Shown here: positions 48,112 through 56,759 of the stretch, in pieces
How positions within the stretch are numbered: position 1 is the stretch's first letter
Layout: each line of letters begins with the position of its first letter
Assembly: GCA_019414245.1 (NCBI GenBank)
Contig: DXMK01000006.1
Span: 62,001-126,000, forward strand
Source of the DNA: Collinsella sp.
GTDB lineage: Bacteria; Actinomycetota; Coriobacteriia; Coriobacteriales; Coriobacteriaceae
DNA: 64,000 nucleotides
Direction of reading: 5' to 3'
The notes under the pieces: generated by a model
What the model was told of the DNA's origin: nothing
Databases searched by the model: none
What the model saw: only the letters and a program-made list of their open reading frames with translations
Translations under genes and position numbers: made by a program

Positions 48112-49869
48112 ATGAACGAGATCAAGTGCCCGCATTGTGGCGAAGTTTTTAAGGTCGATGCGTCCGGCTATGCGGATATCGTCAAGCAGGTGCGCGATGC
48201 CGAGTTCTCGCGCGACCTGGATGAGCGCGTGAAGGCGGTCCAGCGCGAGGGCGAGCAGGCACTGGAGCTTGAGCGCTCGCGCTCGACGGCTGCTTTGCAA
48301 AAGGCAGAGTCTCAGCGCGACGCTCAGCTTGTCGAGCAGAAGAACGCTGCAGCTCAGCAGCTGGCACAAGAGGTTGCCAAGCGCGACGCTGAGCTTGCCG
48401 AGCTGCGCGCCAAGCTCGAAGGCGCTGCCGCAGAGCGCGAGAGTGCAAGTCAGCGCGCGGCGGTTGAGGCTCGTTCCGATGCTCAAAAGGAGAATGCCGA
48501 GCTTCAGCGCGAGATCGACAATTTACGTGCGCAGTTGGAGCGCAAAGATGATGAAGCCAGGCTTGCCGAGGCGGCGGCACGCAATGCTGCTCAAAACGAC
48601 CTGTCCGCGCGCGACGCTCAGATTGCCGAGCTGCAGGCCAGGATCGCCGCGGCGGACAAGGCCCAGGAGATGGCGCTTGCCGCTGCCGCGGCAGAGTCGC
48701 AGCGTGAGCTCGATGCCGCTCGCAGCGAGGCCGAGCGCGCGCTTACTGACTATCGCGCGAAGGTGCAAGAGAAGTTTTCCGCCGCAAAGGCTCAGTCCGA
48801 GCAAGAGGCCGAGGGCCTGCGTGCCCAGCTGCGCGAGCAGGAACTGATGGCAAAAATGAACCTGTCAGAGGCGGTCGCCGCGGCGGAGCGAGAGCGCGAT
48901 GAGGCACGTGCCAAACTGACGAGCGAGCTGGCGGTGCGCGATTCTCGCGAGGAGCAAGCCAAGGCGGCACACGAGCTCGAGCTTGCGCAGGCCAAGCGCG
49001 CGAGCGATGACCTGATTCGCTACAAGGATGAAGAGATTGAGCGCCTTAAGGACATGAAGGTTCGCCTGTCCACCAAGATGGTGGGCGAGTCGCTCGAGCA
49101 GCACTGCGAGACCGAGTTTAACCGTCTGCGCATGACGGCGTTTCCCAATGCGTACTTCGAGAAAGATAACGATGCATCCGAGGGCACCAAGGGAGACTTC
49201 ATTTTCCGTGAGCGCGACGCGAGCGGCAACGAGGTCATTTCGATTATGTTCGAGATGAAAAACGAGAACGACGAGACCGCGACCAAGCATAAAAACGAGG
49301 ACTTCTTTAAGAAACTCGATCACGATCGTCGCCAGAAAGGCTGTGAGTACGCGGTGCTCTGCACGCTGCTCGAGCCCGAGAGCGAGCTTTACAACGCGGG
49401 AATCGTGGACGTGAGCTATCGCTACGAGAAGATGTATGTGATCCGCCCGCAGTTCTTCATTCCCATCATTACGCTGCTACGCAATGCCGCCATGGGTTCG
49501 CTTCGCTATAAGCAGGAGCTGGCGGAGTACAAGCAGCAGAATATCGATGTCACGAACTTCGAAGCCAAGATGGAGAAGTTCAAGAACGATTTCGGCCGCA
49601 ACTACGAGATCGCGAGCCGCAAGTTCCAAACGGCAATCGATGAGATCGACAAGACGATTAGCCATCTGCAGAAAACCAAGGAGGCGTTGCTGTCCTCCGA
49701 GAACAATCTGCGCCTTGCCAACAAGAAAGCCGACGATCTTACCATTCGCAAGCTCACGTGGGGCAACAAGACCATGAAAGCAGCGTTTGACGAGGCGCGC
49801 GGGGCCGCGACAGAGACGAACGATGAGCCAGCCGAGGCGGATTCGTATGAGGTCGAGGATGCCGAGTAG
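48112..49869 (+). CDS. DUF2130 protein: coiled coil plus predicted nuclease-fold domain
   Basis: 585 residues. An N-terminal CPHCGEVFKV finger-like start is followed by a long Ala/Glu/Arg-rich coiled coil to about residue 310, then the DUF2130 domain: LEQHCETEFNRLRMTAFPNA (20 residues), then GTKGDFIFRERD, IMFEMKNEND, DHDRRQKGCEYAVL. The D...ExK pattern (GDF / FEMK) suggests a PD-(D/E)xK-like core. An acidic C-terminal tail ends the protein. Function in the literature is poorly defined; roles in DNA handling or structure have been proposed. ATG 48112 with GAGGAG. Ends at a strong terminator facing the helicase gene. Confidence 0.85.
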   Translation: MNEIKCPHCGEVFKVDASGYADIVKQVRDAEFSRDLDERVKAVQREGEQALELERSRSTAALQKAESQRDAQLVEQKNAAAQQLAQEVAKRDAELAELRAKLEGAAAERESASQRAAVEARSDAQKENAELQREIDNLRAQLERKDDEARLAEAAARNAAQNDLSARDAQIAELQARIAAADKAQEMALAAAAAESQRELDAARSEAERALTDYRAKVQEKFSAAKAQSEQEAEGLRAQLREQELMAKMNLSEAVAAAERERDEARAKLTSELAVRDSREEQAKAAHELELAQAKRASDDLIRYKDEEIERLKDMKVRLSTKMVGESLEQHCETEFNRLRMTAFPNAYFEKDNDASEGTKGDFIFRERDASGNEVISIMFEMKNENDETATKHKNEDFFKKLDHDRRQKGCEYAVLCTLLEPESELYNAGIVDVSYRYEKMYVIRPQFFIPIITLLRNAAMGSLRYKQELAEYKQQNIDVTNFEAKMEKFKNDFGRNYEIASRKFQTAIDEIDKTISHLQKTKEALLSSENNLRLANKKADDLTIRKLTWGNKTMKAAFDEARGAATETNDEPAEADSYEVEDAE

Positions 49870-49888
49870 GGGATAGCGTATCGCGCAA

Positions 49889-49928
49889 AAAGCGGGGCCG
49901 CTGGCGATGTTGCCAGCGACCCCGCTTT
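49889..49928. terminator. Bidirectional terminator between DUF2130 and helicase genes
   Basis: 17-nt perfectly paired arms AAAGCGGGGCCGCTGGC / complement except one base, 6-nt loop, in the convergent gap. Confidence 0.85.
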
Positions 49929-49949
49929 GTTTCGTCCCATTGCGCCCGG

Positions 49950-52631
49950 CTAGTCCTCGAGCAGGTCCTCGATAAAGCCGACACGGTAGTTCTTGAAGAT
50001 GGCCTCGCCGCCGTCTTGCGTGGCGTCCAGATCGACATCGCCCATGATGCCAAAATCGTGGTCGCCATCCTCGTCGGCAAAGATCTGGTGCACGTGCCAT
50101 ACGTGCGCGGTCTTCTCGTCGGACTCGTCAATGGAAAACATCGCGGCGCTGCGGGCATCTCCGTCGGTGAGGATTTCCTCGTGCTGCTCGTGGTAAGCGT
50201 CGAGTGCTTTTTGCCAGCGGATCTCGCTCATGCCCCAGTCCTCGTCGAGTTCGCCCAGGTCGCGAACGTGCTCGCGGGAGGCAAGGGTCACGCGGCGGAA
50301 GAGCGCGTTGCGCACCAACAGCGTGCAGCCGCGACGGTCCGCCACGACCTCGTCGATGCCCTGCGGCGGCGCGGCGTCGAGGGCTGCCGGGTTGCCGGCG
50401 TTTTCCCACTCATCCACCAGGCTCGAGTCCACCGAGCGCACCACAAAGCCCAGCCACGAGATAATGTCGCGCAGGCGCTCGTCGCGCTTCTCGATGGGCA
50501 CGGTGCGGTCGAGCGAACGGTAGGCCTCTGCCAGGTAGCGCAGCAGAATGCCCTCGGAACGGGCGATGCCGAGCTTTTGAATGTAACCCTTAAAATCGCT
50601 CGCGCTTTCCAGCATGTCGCGCAGGACGCTCTTGGGCGAGAGCTGATAGTCGTTGGCCCAGGGTACTTCCTGACAGTACTTGTCGAAGGCGGCATCGAGT
50701 AAATCCTCGAGCGGCTTTTCGTAGGTGACATCCTGGATGCGCTCCAGGCGTTCCTCATATTCGACGCCATCAGCCTTCATTTCGGCCATCGCGCGGTCGC
50801 GCGCGGCGCGCTCCTGTGCGCGCAATACCTGCTTGGGGTCCTCGAGCGTTGCCTCGACCATCGAGATCAGATCCATGGTATAGGTCTCACTCTCGGGGTC
50901 GAGCAGCTCCAGCGCGGCAAGCAAAAACGGCGAGAGCGGCTGGTCGAGCGCAAAGTCCTCGGGCAGATCGACCGTCAGTGCATAGTCGATGTCTGGTGCG
51001 GCGTCAGTCGGGGCGTCGGGCGCGGGCGGCACCTCGGTGCGAACGACGACGCCGGAATCGATGAGCGTGGCGAAGATTTCGTCGGCGCGAACCTCGAGCT
51101 TAGCCTTTTCCTCGGGAGTTTGCAGGCTCGTCTCGATGAGGTCGTGCACGCGGGCGCGGGCATCGCCGCCCTGCTCGACCACGCTAATCACCATGGAGTG
51201 CGTGATGCGCAGGCGCGGCTTGAGCGTCTCGGGCTGCGTCTCGATCAGGCGCTCAAAGGTCTGCTTGTTCCAGGTGACAAAGCCCTCGGGGGCCTTCTTC
51301 TTTTTAATCTTGCGGAGCTTCTTGGGGTCGTCGCCCGCCTTGGCCATGAGCTTAGCGTTCTCGATCTCGTGCTCCGGGGCCTCGGCGATGACCATGCCCT
51401 CGGTATCGAAGCCCGAACGGCCGGCGCGACCAGCGATCTGATGGAACTCACGGGCGCGCAGGCGACGCATCTTGTAGCCGTCGAACTTGGTGAGCGCGGT
51501 GAGCACCACGGTGTGGATGGGCACGTTGATGCCGACGCCGAGCGTATCGGTACCGCAGATGACGGGCAGCAGGCCCTGCTGCGCCAAGCGCTCGACCAGC
51601 AGGCGATAGCGCGGCAACATGCCAGCATGGTGCACGCCGACGCCGCATCCAAGCAGGCGTTTGAGAATCTTACCAAAGGCCGTCGAGAAGCTCGTTCCCT
51701 TTGCTGCTTCTTTGATGGCCTCGCGCTGCTCCTTGCTGGCGATGCCAAAATTGGCGAGCGACTGTGCCGTCGCAAGGGCGGCATCCTGGCTAAAGTGCAC
51801 GATATAGAGCGGGGCCTCGCCGCCGCGCATGGCGAGCTCGACGGTGCCCTCGAGGGAGGTCGTCACGTAGTCGTAGCTCAGCGGCACGGGGCGTGGGGCA
51901 TCGACGACCAAGTCGCAGGTAGCGCCGGTGTGTTCCTCGAGTGAGGCGGCGATGGCAGTGACATCGCCGAGCGTGGCGCTCATGAGCATGAATTGCGTGC
52001 GAGGCAGGGTGAGCAGTGGCACCTGCCAGGCCCAGCCGCGGTCGGGGTCGGCAAAATAGTGGAACTCGTCCATGGCGACGCAGCCCACGTCGGCGCCCTC
52101 GCCCTCGCGCAGTGCATCGTTGGCAAGGATTTCTGCCGTGCAGCAGATGACGGGCGCCTTGGTGTTGATATGCGTGTCGCCGGTGATCATGCCGACGTTA
52201 TCGCGGCCGAGCACCTGCACAAGGTCGAAAAACTTTTCGCTGACCAGAGCCTTGATGGGGGCCGTGTAATAACAGCGCTTGCCCTGCGCCATGCCCATAA
52301 AGAGCATGCCCAGCGCGACGAGCGATTTACCCGATCCGGTCGGTGTTCCCAAAATGACGTGGTCGCCGGCAGCCAGGTCCATGAGGGCCTCTTCTTGGTG
52401 GTCCCACAGCTCAATGCCACGGTCGCTCGTCCATTCAAAGAAGCGTTCGAAGGCCTGATCGGGCGTGAGCCATGGTTCGGGCTCGCTGCCGTCCTCGGGC
52501 TCCCACCAGGTGGGGGAGAGCGCGCCGAGTGAGCCGAACTCGGCTTCGGTTCCCGTGCCGCCCGAGAACGAGCTGGCGGCCCCGGCGCCGGAGACGGTGC
52601 TGGCAGCGGTATCTGTCGTGGTCTGTGCCAT
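49950..52631 (-). CDS. Ski2-like DEAD/DEAH helicase with DUF3516 C-terminus
   Basis: 893 residues. Superfamily 2 helicase motifs: LGTPTGSGKSLVALG (I), CVAMDEFHYFAD (II), LMSATLGD (III), CGTDTLGVGINVP (V) and FHQIAGRAGRSG (VI). After about residue 470 comes a long C-terminal region of the actinobacterial Ski2-like/DUF3516 type, ending in a beta-rich domain (FGIMGDVDLDATQDGGEAIF, 20 residues). Likely an RNA helicase in processing or decay. ATG 52629-52631; RBS weak. The 119-bp element copy 3 lies in its upstream region. Confidence 0.88.
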   Translation of the reverse strand: MAQTTTDTAASTVSGAGAASSFSGGTGTEAEFGSLGALSPTWWEPEDGSEPEPWLTPDQAFERFFEWTSDRGIELWDHQEEALMDLAAGDHVILGTPTGSGKSLVALGMLFMGMAQGKRCYYTAPIKALVSEKFFDLVQVLGRDNVGMITGDTHINTKAPVICCTAEILANDALREGEGADVGCVAMDEFHYFADPDRGWAWQVPLLTLPRTQFMLMSATLGDVTAIAASLEEHTGATCDLVVDAPRPVPLSYDYVTTSLEGTVELAMRGGEAPLYIVHFSQDAALATAQSLANFGIASKEQREAIKEAAKGTSFSTAFGKILKRLLGCGVGVHHAGMLPRYRLLVERLAQQGLLPVICGTDTLGVGINVPIHTVVLTALTKFDGYKMRRLRAREFHQIAGRAGRSGFDTEGMVIAEAPEHEIENAKLMAKAGDDPKKLRKIKKKKAPEGFVTWNKQTFERLIETQPETLKPRLRITHSMVISVVEQGGDARARVHDLIETSLQTPEEKAKLEVRADEIFATLIDSGVVVRTEVPPAPDAPTDAAPDIDYALTVDLPEDFALDQPLSPFLLAALELLDPESETYTMDLISMVEATLEDPKQVLRAQERAARDRAMAEMKADGVEYEERLERIQDVTYEKPLEDLLDAAFDKYCQEVPWANDYQLSPKSVLRDMLESASDFKGYIQKLGIARSEGILLRYLAEAYRSLDRTVPIEKRDERLRDIISWLGFVVRSVDSSLVDEWENAGNPAALDAAPPQGIDEVVADRRGCTLLVRNALFRRVTLASREHVRDLGELDEDWGMSEIRWQKALDAYHEQHEEILTDGDARSAAMFSIDESDEKTAHVWHVHQIFADEDGDHDFGIMGDVDLDATQDGGEAIFKNYRVGFIEDLLED

Positions 52632-52754
52632 GTGGTTGCTTTCTCTCGCGATTGTCCGCCAACTATTATGGCGTAGCGGCGGCGCGGGGTGCCAGTGCGC
52701 GAGAAAATGCAGGAAATGGGCGTTCTGCCCAGCCGTTTGGTGCGGTTGCCAGCT

Positions 52755-52873
52755 AAGTGAGTAGGCTTTTTGCAATATCGCGAGCACATGGCTTTTGCGC
52801 AAGGGCTCTACCTGCGGTTTTATGTTTCGCTATGCGGGCTGTGCTTGGCTATTGCAAAAAAGTCTACTCACTT
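52755..52873. repeat. 119-bp inverted-repeat element, copy 3
   Basis: Same length and termini as copies 1 and 2 (CTAAGTGAGTAGGCTTTT ... AAAAAGTCTACTCACTTAG). The sequence inside the stem differs, but pairing is kept: TTTTTGCAATA on the left faces TATTGCAAAAA on the right. The central ACCTGCGGTTTTAT is conserved. It lies in the gap between the Ski2-like helicase start and the trmB stop. Confidence 0.9.
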
Positions 52874-52940
52874 AGGTTTGAGGGCCGTTCGCTAGCGCCT
52901 ATTTGCGTATGTTTGCCGACGCCGCGACCATCAGAAGCCC

Positions 52941-53780
52941 CTAGGACTCTTGCGGCAGGCGCTTCTTACCCTTGCGGGCACGGTTTCTGAAGTTCTCGAC
53001 GGCCTCTTCCATGCCGAGAGGCACGTAGGTGAGCTCATCGAGGTTTTCGGGCAGGTAGCAGGCAAGGCTTTGCTCCTGCGCGCGGCCCGCCGCGAGCTGT
53101 TCATCGCTGGGCTGCGCGCAGGGTGTGGCGCAAATACCATATACAGCGGCACCCATCTCGCGCGTGCGGCATTCATATTCGGTCTCGGGATGCTCGGGAT
53201 GGTCGCGGCGCACGTCATCGCTTACCCAAAGTGTGTCGTAGCCCGCCGCGGCAAACTGCCCCAGGGCGTAGTCGCGCAACGGCTTGCTGTCGGTGCGCAG
53301 CGTGACGGTAGCGCCGGCTGCAAAGAGCGGGCGGTACAGCATTAGGTGGTCGACATGGACGAGTCGTTTTTTGGCGTACTTGGCCTTGGGCTGTGGCGTG
53401 GGAAAGTTAATGGTGATGGCATCGAGCTCGCCTGCGGCAAACAGCTGCGGCAGCGATTTGGCGCCTCGGGGCAGGACGAGTGCGTTGGATAGCTCCTGCT
53501 CGCAGATTTTCTGCGCGGCATAGGCAATGCAGATGGGCTCCTGGTCCATGCCGATAAAGAGGGTGTTTGGCTCGTGGGCCGCGCGCTCTACAAGGTACGT
53601 TCCCTTGCCACAGCCAAGATCCAGGTGAAGGTGTTCGAAGGGCTTGCCGCCTGCGGGCGCACAGGCCTCGCGCCAATCTCCGGCATAGGCCTCGGGGTTC
53701 GTCTCAATCGCATCGGCGTAGCGCTCCAGGCGCTCCTCGAGCACAAAGTTCTTAGGCGTGCGAACGTGGACGGCTCCCAT
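52941..53780 (-). CDS. trmB: tRNA (guanine-N7-)-methyltransferase
   Basis: 279 residues. Makes m7G46 in tRNA using SAM. Motifs: LHLDLGCGKGTYLVERA, FIGMDQEP, ITINFPTPQPKAKYAKKRLV and LRTDSKPLRDYA. About 25-40 residues at each end extend beyond the core, with a basic tail (RARKGKKRLPQES). RBS AAGGAG upstream of ATG 53778-53780. Clustered with other tRNA modification genes (Trm9-like, Elp3). Confidence 0.92.
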   Translation of the reverse strand: MGAVHVRTPKNFVLEERLERYADAIETNPEAYAGDWREACAPAGGKPFEHLHLDLGCGKGTYLVERAAHEPNTLFIGMDQEPICIAYAAQKICEQELSNALVLPRGAKSLPQLFAAGELDAITINFPTPQPKAKYAKKRLVHVDHLMLYRPLFAAGATVTLRTDSKPLRDYALGQFAAAGYDTLWVSDDVRRDHPEHPETEYECRTREMGAAVYGICATPCAQPSDEQLAAGRAQEQSLACYLPENLDELTYVPLGMEEAVENFRNRARKGKKRLPQES

Positions 53781-53898
53781 GAGGCTCCTTGGTCATAAGT
53801 GTGGAACGCATAGCTGCACGTTCCGTCAATGGGTTGAAAAAGGGTGGGCATAGTTTGCCCGAAAGATGCGGTGCGGCTCGGCGGCGAGTCGTCGGTGC

Positions 53899-54771
53899 CT
53901 ACAGACGCTTGAGAATCACATAGCGATTGAGCTCTCCGCTGCGACCGTCGGCATGGAAGCGCTCAAGCTCGCGCACGGGGACCTCGCCGCTCTTGTAGAA
54001 CGTACGGACGCCGCGCACCAGGTCGGTGATCTGCTGATCGTCAAAGTGATGGCAATAGCGGTAGGCGTGGCGGTCGTTTTGCCAGCCGATGAGGTGGTCG
54101 CCGGCTTCAAACTGCGCGGAATCGTAACCCTCAAACGGCGGGGTGAGCTCGGCGCGGGCTTCGGCTCGAACGGCCTTGCGCGCCATGCGCTCGTCGTTCA
54201 TAAACTCCCAAAAGCTGATGGCGATGATGCCGCCCGGGCGCGTCTGCCGCACCAAGGCGTCGAGTACGCGTACGCGGTACTCGCACGACGGCACGTGGTG
54301 CATAAAGCCAAAGCAGACCGAGATGTCGGCGAGCGGGGCGTCGAAAAGCACGTCGGGCGTCTCGGCGGGGTTGAGCTTCATGAGGGCGTCGAGCACGTCG
54401 AGTTCCTGGAAGTGCAGGTTGGGAATGCGCAGCGCGTGGCCATGTGCATCGATGGCCAGGTCTTGACACGAGTCGACACCATAGAACTCAAACGGGCAAC
54501 TGGCATCTGCCGAGGGGTTTGCGCCGTCGACGCCCTTGGCGGCAAGTGCGCCGCCGGCGGCAAAGTTCTCGAATCGCATGTTGCCACAGGCGAGGTCGAA
54601 GACACGGACGGGATGCTCGATCGTGGCGACGTCGAGCTGCCCGAGCGCGATATCCATGGTGCGCACCCAGCCGGGCCACGGGGTCTGGCGCGTATCGGAA
54701 AAGGAAGCGGAGTGCTCGCGATAGAACGTGTTGTTGAGCTGGATGAGCGATGAGGCGAAATCGCGGTTCAC
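53899..54771 (-). CDS. Trm9-like class I SAM methyltransferase
   Basis: 290 residues. The N-terminal FYREHSASFSDTRQTPWP closely follows the Trm9/ALKBH8 signature (yeast: VYNEIAPHFSQTRYKPWP). The SAM site is FDLACGNMRF, and the catalytic face DISVCFGFMHHVPSCEYRV and RPGGIIAISFW parallel Trm9. YRYCHHFDDQQITDLV near the C-terminus matches Trm9's YYHLYREGELLEDV. Trm9 methylates cm5U34 to mcm5U34 in eukaryotic tRNA after Elp3 action; Elp3 lies 2 kb away. GTG 54771 has GGAGGGAG. No Trm112-like partner gene is in the window. Confidence 0.78.
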   Translation of the reverse strand: MNRDFASSLIQLNNTFYREHSASFSDTRQTPWPGWVRTMDIALGQLDVATIEHPVRVFDLACGNMRFENFAAGGALAAKGVDGANPSADASCPFEFYGVDSCQDLAIDAHGHALRIPNLHFQELDVLDALMKLNPAETPDVLFDAPLADISVCFGFMHHVPSCEYRVRVLDALVRQTRPGGIIAISFWEFMNDERMARKAVRAEARAELTPPFEGYDSAQFEAGDHLIGWQNDRHAYRYCHHFDDQQITDLVRGVRTFYKSGEVPVRELERFHADGRSGELNRYVILKRL

Positions 54772-55038
54772 GGCGCGGAACTCCCTCCGTTAGCGGTGCG
54801 AAATAAACAGTACGACCATACTACCGTTAACGCCGCAACGGGGACAACCGAGCTGCGGTTCATTGCTTTGTTTGGACACATTTCCGCAGCTCATATGTGC
54901 CCGCAACCGCCAGTTGTCAAAAATCTCACTAGAATAGGTGGCATGCTTTTGGCGGTGGCGGATAGATTTTTAACTGTGCAAGGCGCCTTAAGAACAAAAA
55001 CGGTCCGGCGGCACGGCTGGCATCACATAGGAGGAACC

Positions 55039-55761
55039 ATGAATGTAGAAACTGCGCAGCGGCTCGCCGACCTTCGCCGCAGCAAGGGCTTTAGCCAAGA
55101 AGGGCTGGCGCGAAAGCTGGGGCTGTCGCGCCAGGCGGTTAGTAAATGGGAGCGTGCGGAGAGCTCGCCCGATACCGAGAACCTGATCTCGCTCGCCAAG
55201 CTCTATGGTGTGAGTCTGGACGAGCTGCTCAATCCGAGCGATGAGATTGAGGACGATATCGAGTTTGAGAACGAGGACCGCGCTCGTCAGCGCGAGGCCG
55301 AGGCGGCAGAGCGCGCCCGCACCCATGAGGCGGCGGCGCGCGCCACCGAGGCGGCAACGCAGGCAAGTGACGCGGCAGCCAAGGCGGCGCAGGCGGCAAG
55401 CTGGAGTGCGCAGGCTGCCAATGCGGCGACGGCTCAGGTGACGGGTACCGGTGCGGCTGGTCCGACTCCGGTGAAGGGTCCGTTCCAGTCATTCCCGTAT
55501 TGGGCCGTGTGCTGGCTGCTGTTCTTTTTACTGATGTTCCTGTTTGGTGCCGGCCCCTTTGCTGCGCTGATCTTCTTCACGATTCCCATCTATCACTGGG
55601 TGGCGCGTGCACTCGATGGCGATTGGGCGCGCGGGGATATTCAGGTTGGTCCGGCACCGGTGGCGGTCAGGGCCCAGGGGAAGGATACTTCTGCGGAACC
55701 TGATGCTGACGTGGCTACCGCGGCCACCGCTGAGCCATGTGCCAAAGAAGGTGACGAATGA
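55039..55761 (+). CDS. XRE-family regulator with C-terminal membrane segment
   Basis: 240 residues. Residues 1-60 are a Cro/CI helix-turn-helix (RLADLRRSKGFSQEGLARKL (20), SRQAVSKWERAESSPD). An Ala-rich, charged linker follows, then a hydrophobic pair of helices (YWAVCWLLFFLLMFLF and PFAALIFFTIPIYHW), then a polar tail. Its stop overlaps the DUF4097 start as ATGA. Membrane-tethered XRE proteins often pair with a sensor; the neighbour is the obvious partner. ATG 55039 with GGAGG. Confidence 0.85.
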   Translation: MNVETAQRLADLRRSKGFSQEGLARKLGLSRQAVSKWERAESSPDTENLISLAKLYGVSLDELLNPSDEIEDDIEFENEDRARQREAEAAERARTHEAAARATEAATQASDAAAKAAQAASWSAQAANAATAQVTGTGAAGPTPVKGPFQSFPYWAVCWLLFFLLMFLFGAGPFAALIFFTIPIYHWVARALDGDWARGDIQVGPAPVAVRAQGKDTSAEPDADVATAATAEPCAKEGDE

Positions 55762-56660
55762 TGAAGCTTTCGCATGAATCCAAGCTGCGCCTGGGCGTCG
55801 GCATCGGAGCGTTTGTACTGATTATCGGGCTTGTTTTTGGCGTTTCGCGGACTTTGATTCATTTTGATGGCCCGTGGGATCTCGACGATGTTATACCCGG
55901 CTTGTCCGGTATGGACGATGTGGTTGATGACGACGATTTTATGAACGATGGCGGTAACTATTCCGCTCGGCCTCAGCAGCTTTCGTGTACGACCTTTGAT
56001 GCCGATGAGTTTCGCTACCTCGATTTCGATATCGATGCGGCTACGGTGGACGTCAAGGTTATTGATGGTAACAAGGCTCGCGTTATCGAGCGGGGACGCG
56101 TTGCCAATGGTATGGATGCCTCCAAGGCCGCGACGCAGAACATCGCATCCGTCGAGGACTCGACGCTCAAGGTTTCCCAGTTTGGAAGTGATGACGGTAA
56201 GGCAATCGATCGCTCAGTTACGGTCGAGCTGCCGCGCCGTGTTGCCGAACATCTGAAGGGAGTCAACGCGCACGTGGGCTCGGGTGATCTGCAGATTGCC
56301 GGTGTCACCTGTGATGGTTTCGACCTTTTCCTGGGTGCGGGAGATGTAGAGTTTGCGGGCAGCGTGACTGATGCGCTCAGTGCTGAGGTCGGTTCGGGCG
56401 ATGTGACGTTCGAGCTCTACCAGGCCCCCGCGAAGTCGATGGACGTGAGTGTGGGCTCGGGCGATGTGGAGATGACGGTTCCGAACTCTACGGGCTTTAA
56501 GGCGAGCCTCACCTTGGGCAGCGGCGACTTCGAGAGCGATTTCCTTCCGCTTGGCTACGACGGCGAGACCATTTTGAATCTTGAATTCGATAACGGGGAT
56601 AAGTCTGCTGTGTATAGTTTTGAAGTCGATTCGGGCGACATGTCGTTTGATTCGGAGTAG
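55758..56660 (+). CDS. Membrane-anchored DUF4097 beta-repeat protein
   Basis: 300 residues. One N-terminal membrane helix (LGVGIGAFVLIIGLVFGVS) precedes an Asp-rich linker and a DUF4097-like beta-helix with repeated GSGD turns (HVGSGDLQ, EVGSGDVTF, VGSGDVEM, LGSGDFES, DSGDMSF). Similar proteins (LiaG/YvlB type) are surface-exposed stress proteins. Overlaps the XRE gene by 4 bp, so translation is coupled and the pair probably forms a membrane signalling unit. The target stress is unknown. Confidence 0.82.
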   Translation: MMKLSHESKLRLGVGIGAFVLIIGLVFGVSRTLIHFDGPWDLDDVIPGLSGMDDVVDDDDFMNDGGNYSARPQQLSCTTFDADEFRYLDFDIDAATVDVKVIDGNKARVIERGRVANGMDASKAATQNIASVEDSTLKVSQFGSDDGKAIDRSVTVELPRRVAEHLKGVNAHVGSGDLQIAGVTCDGFDLFLGAGDVEFAGSVTDALSAEVGSGDVTFELYQAPAKSMDVSVGSGDVEMTVPNSTGFKASLTLGSGDFESDFLPLGYDGETILNLEFDNGDKSAVYSFEVDSGDMSFDSE

Positions 56661-56707
56661 TGGGGCAGACGAAAGCCTAGGCGAAGATATAGACGCGCTG
56701 TTTGATG

Positions 56708-56741
56708 AAGGCGCCGAAGCCGAGATCGGCTTCGGCGCCTT
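56708..56741 (+). terminator. Terminator between DUF4097 gene and elp3
   Basis: 16-bp perfect stem AAGGCGCCGAAGCCGA / TCGGCTTCGGCGCCTT with a very short loop, followed by TTGCCCTT. Confidence 0.8.
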
Positions 56742-56747
56742 TGCCCT

Positions 56748-56753
56748 TACAAT
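56748..56753 (+). promoter_or_regulatory. TACAAT -10 box of elp3 (leaderless transcript likely)
   Basis: TACAAT ends 6 bp before the elp3 ATG (56760), so transcription should start at or next to the A of the start codon. The GGGGG between them is too close to serve as a Shine-Dalgarno. Confidence 0.55.
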
Positions 56754-56759
56754 GGGGGC

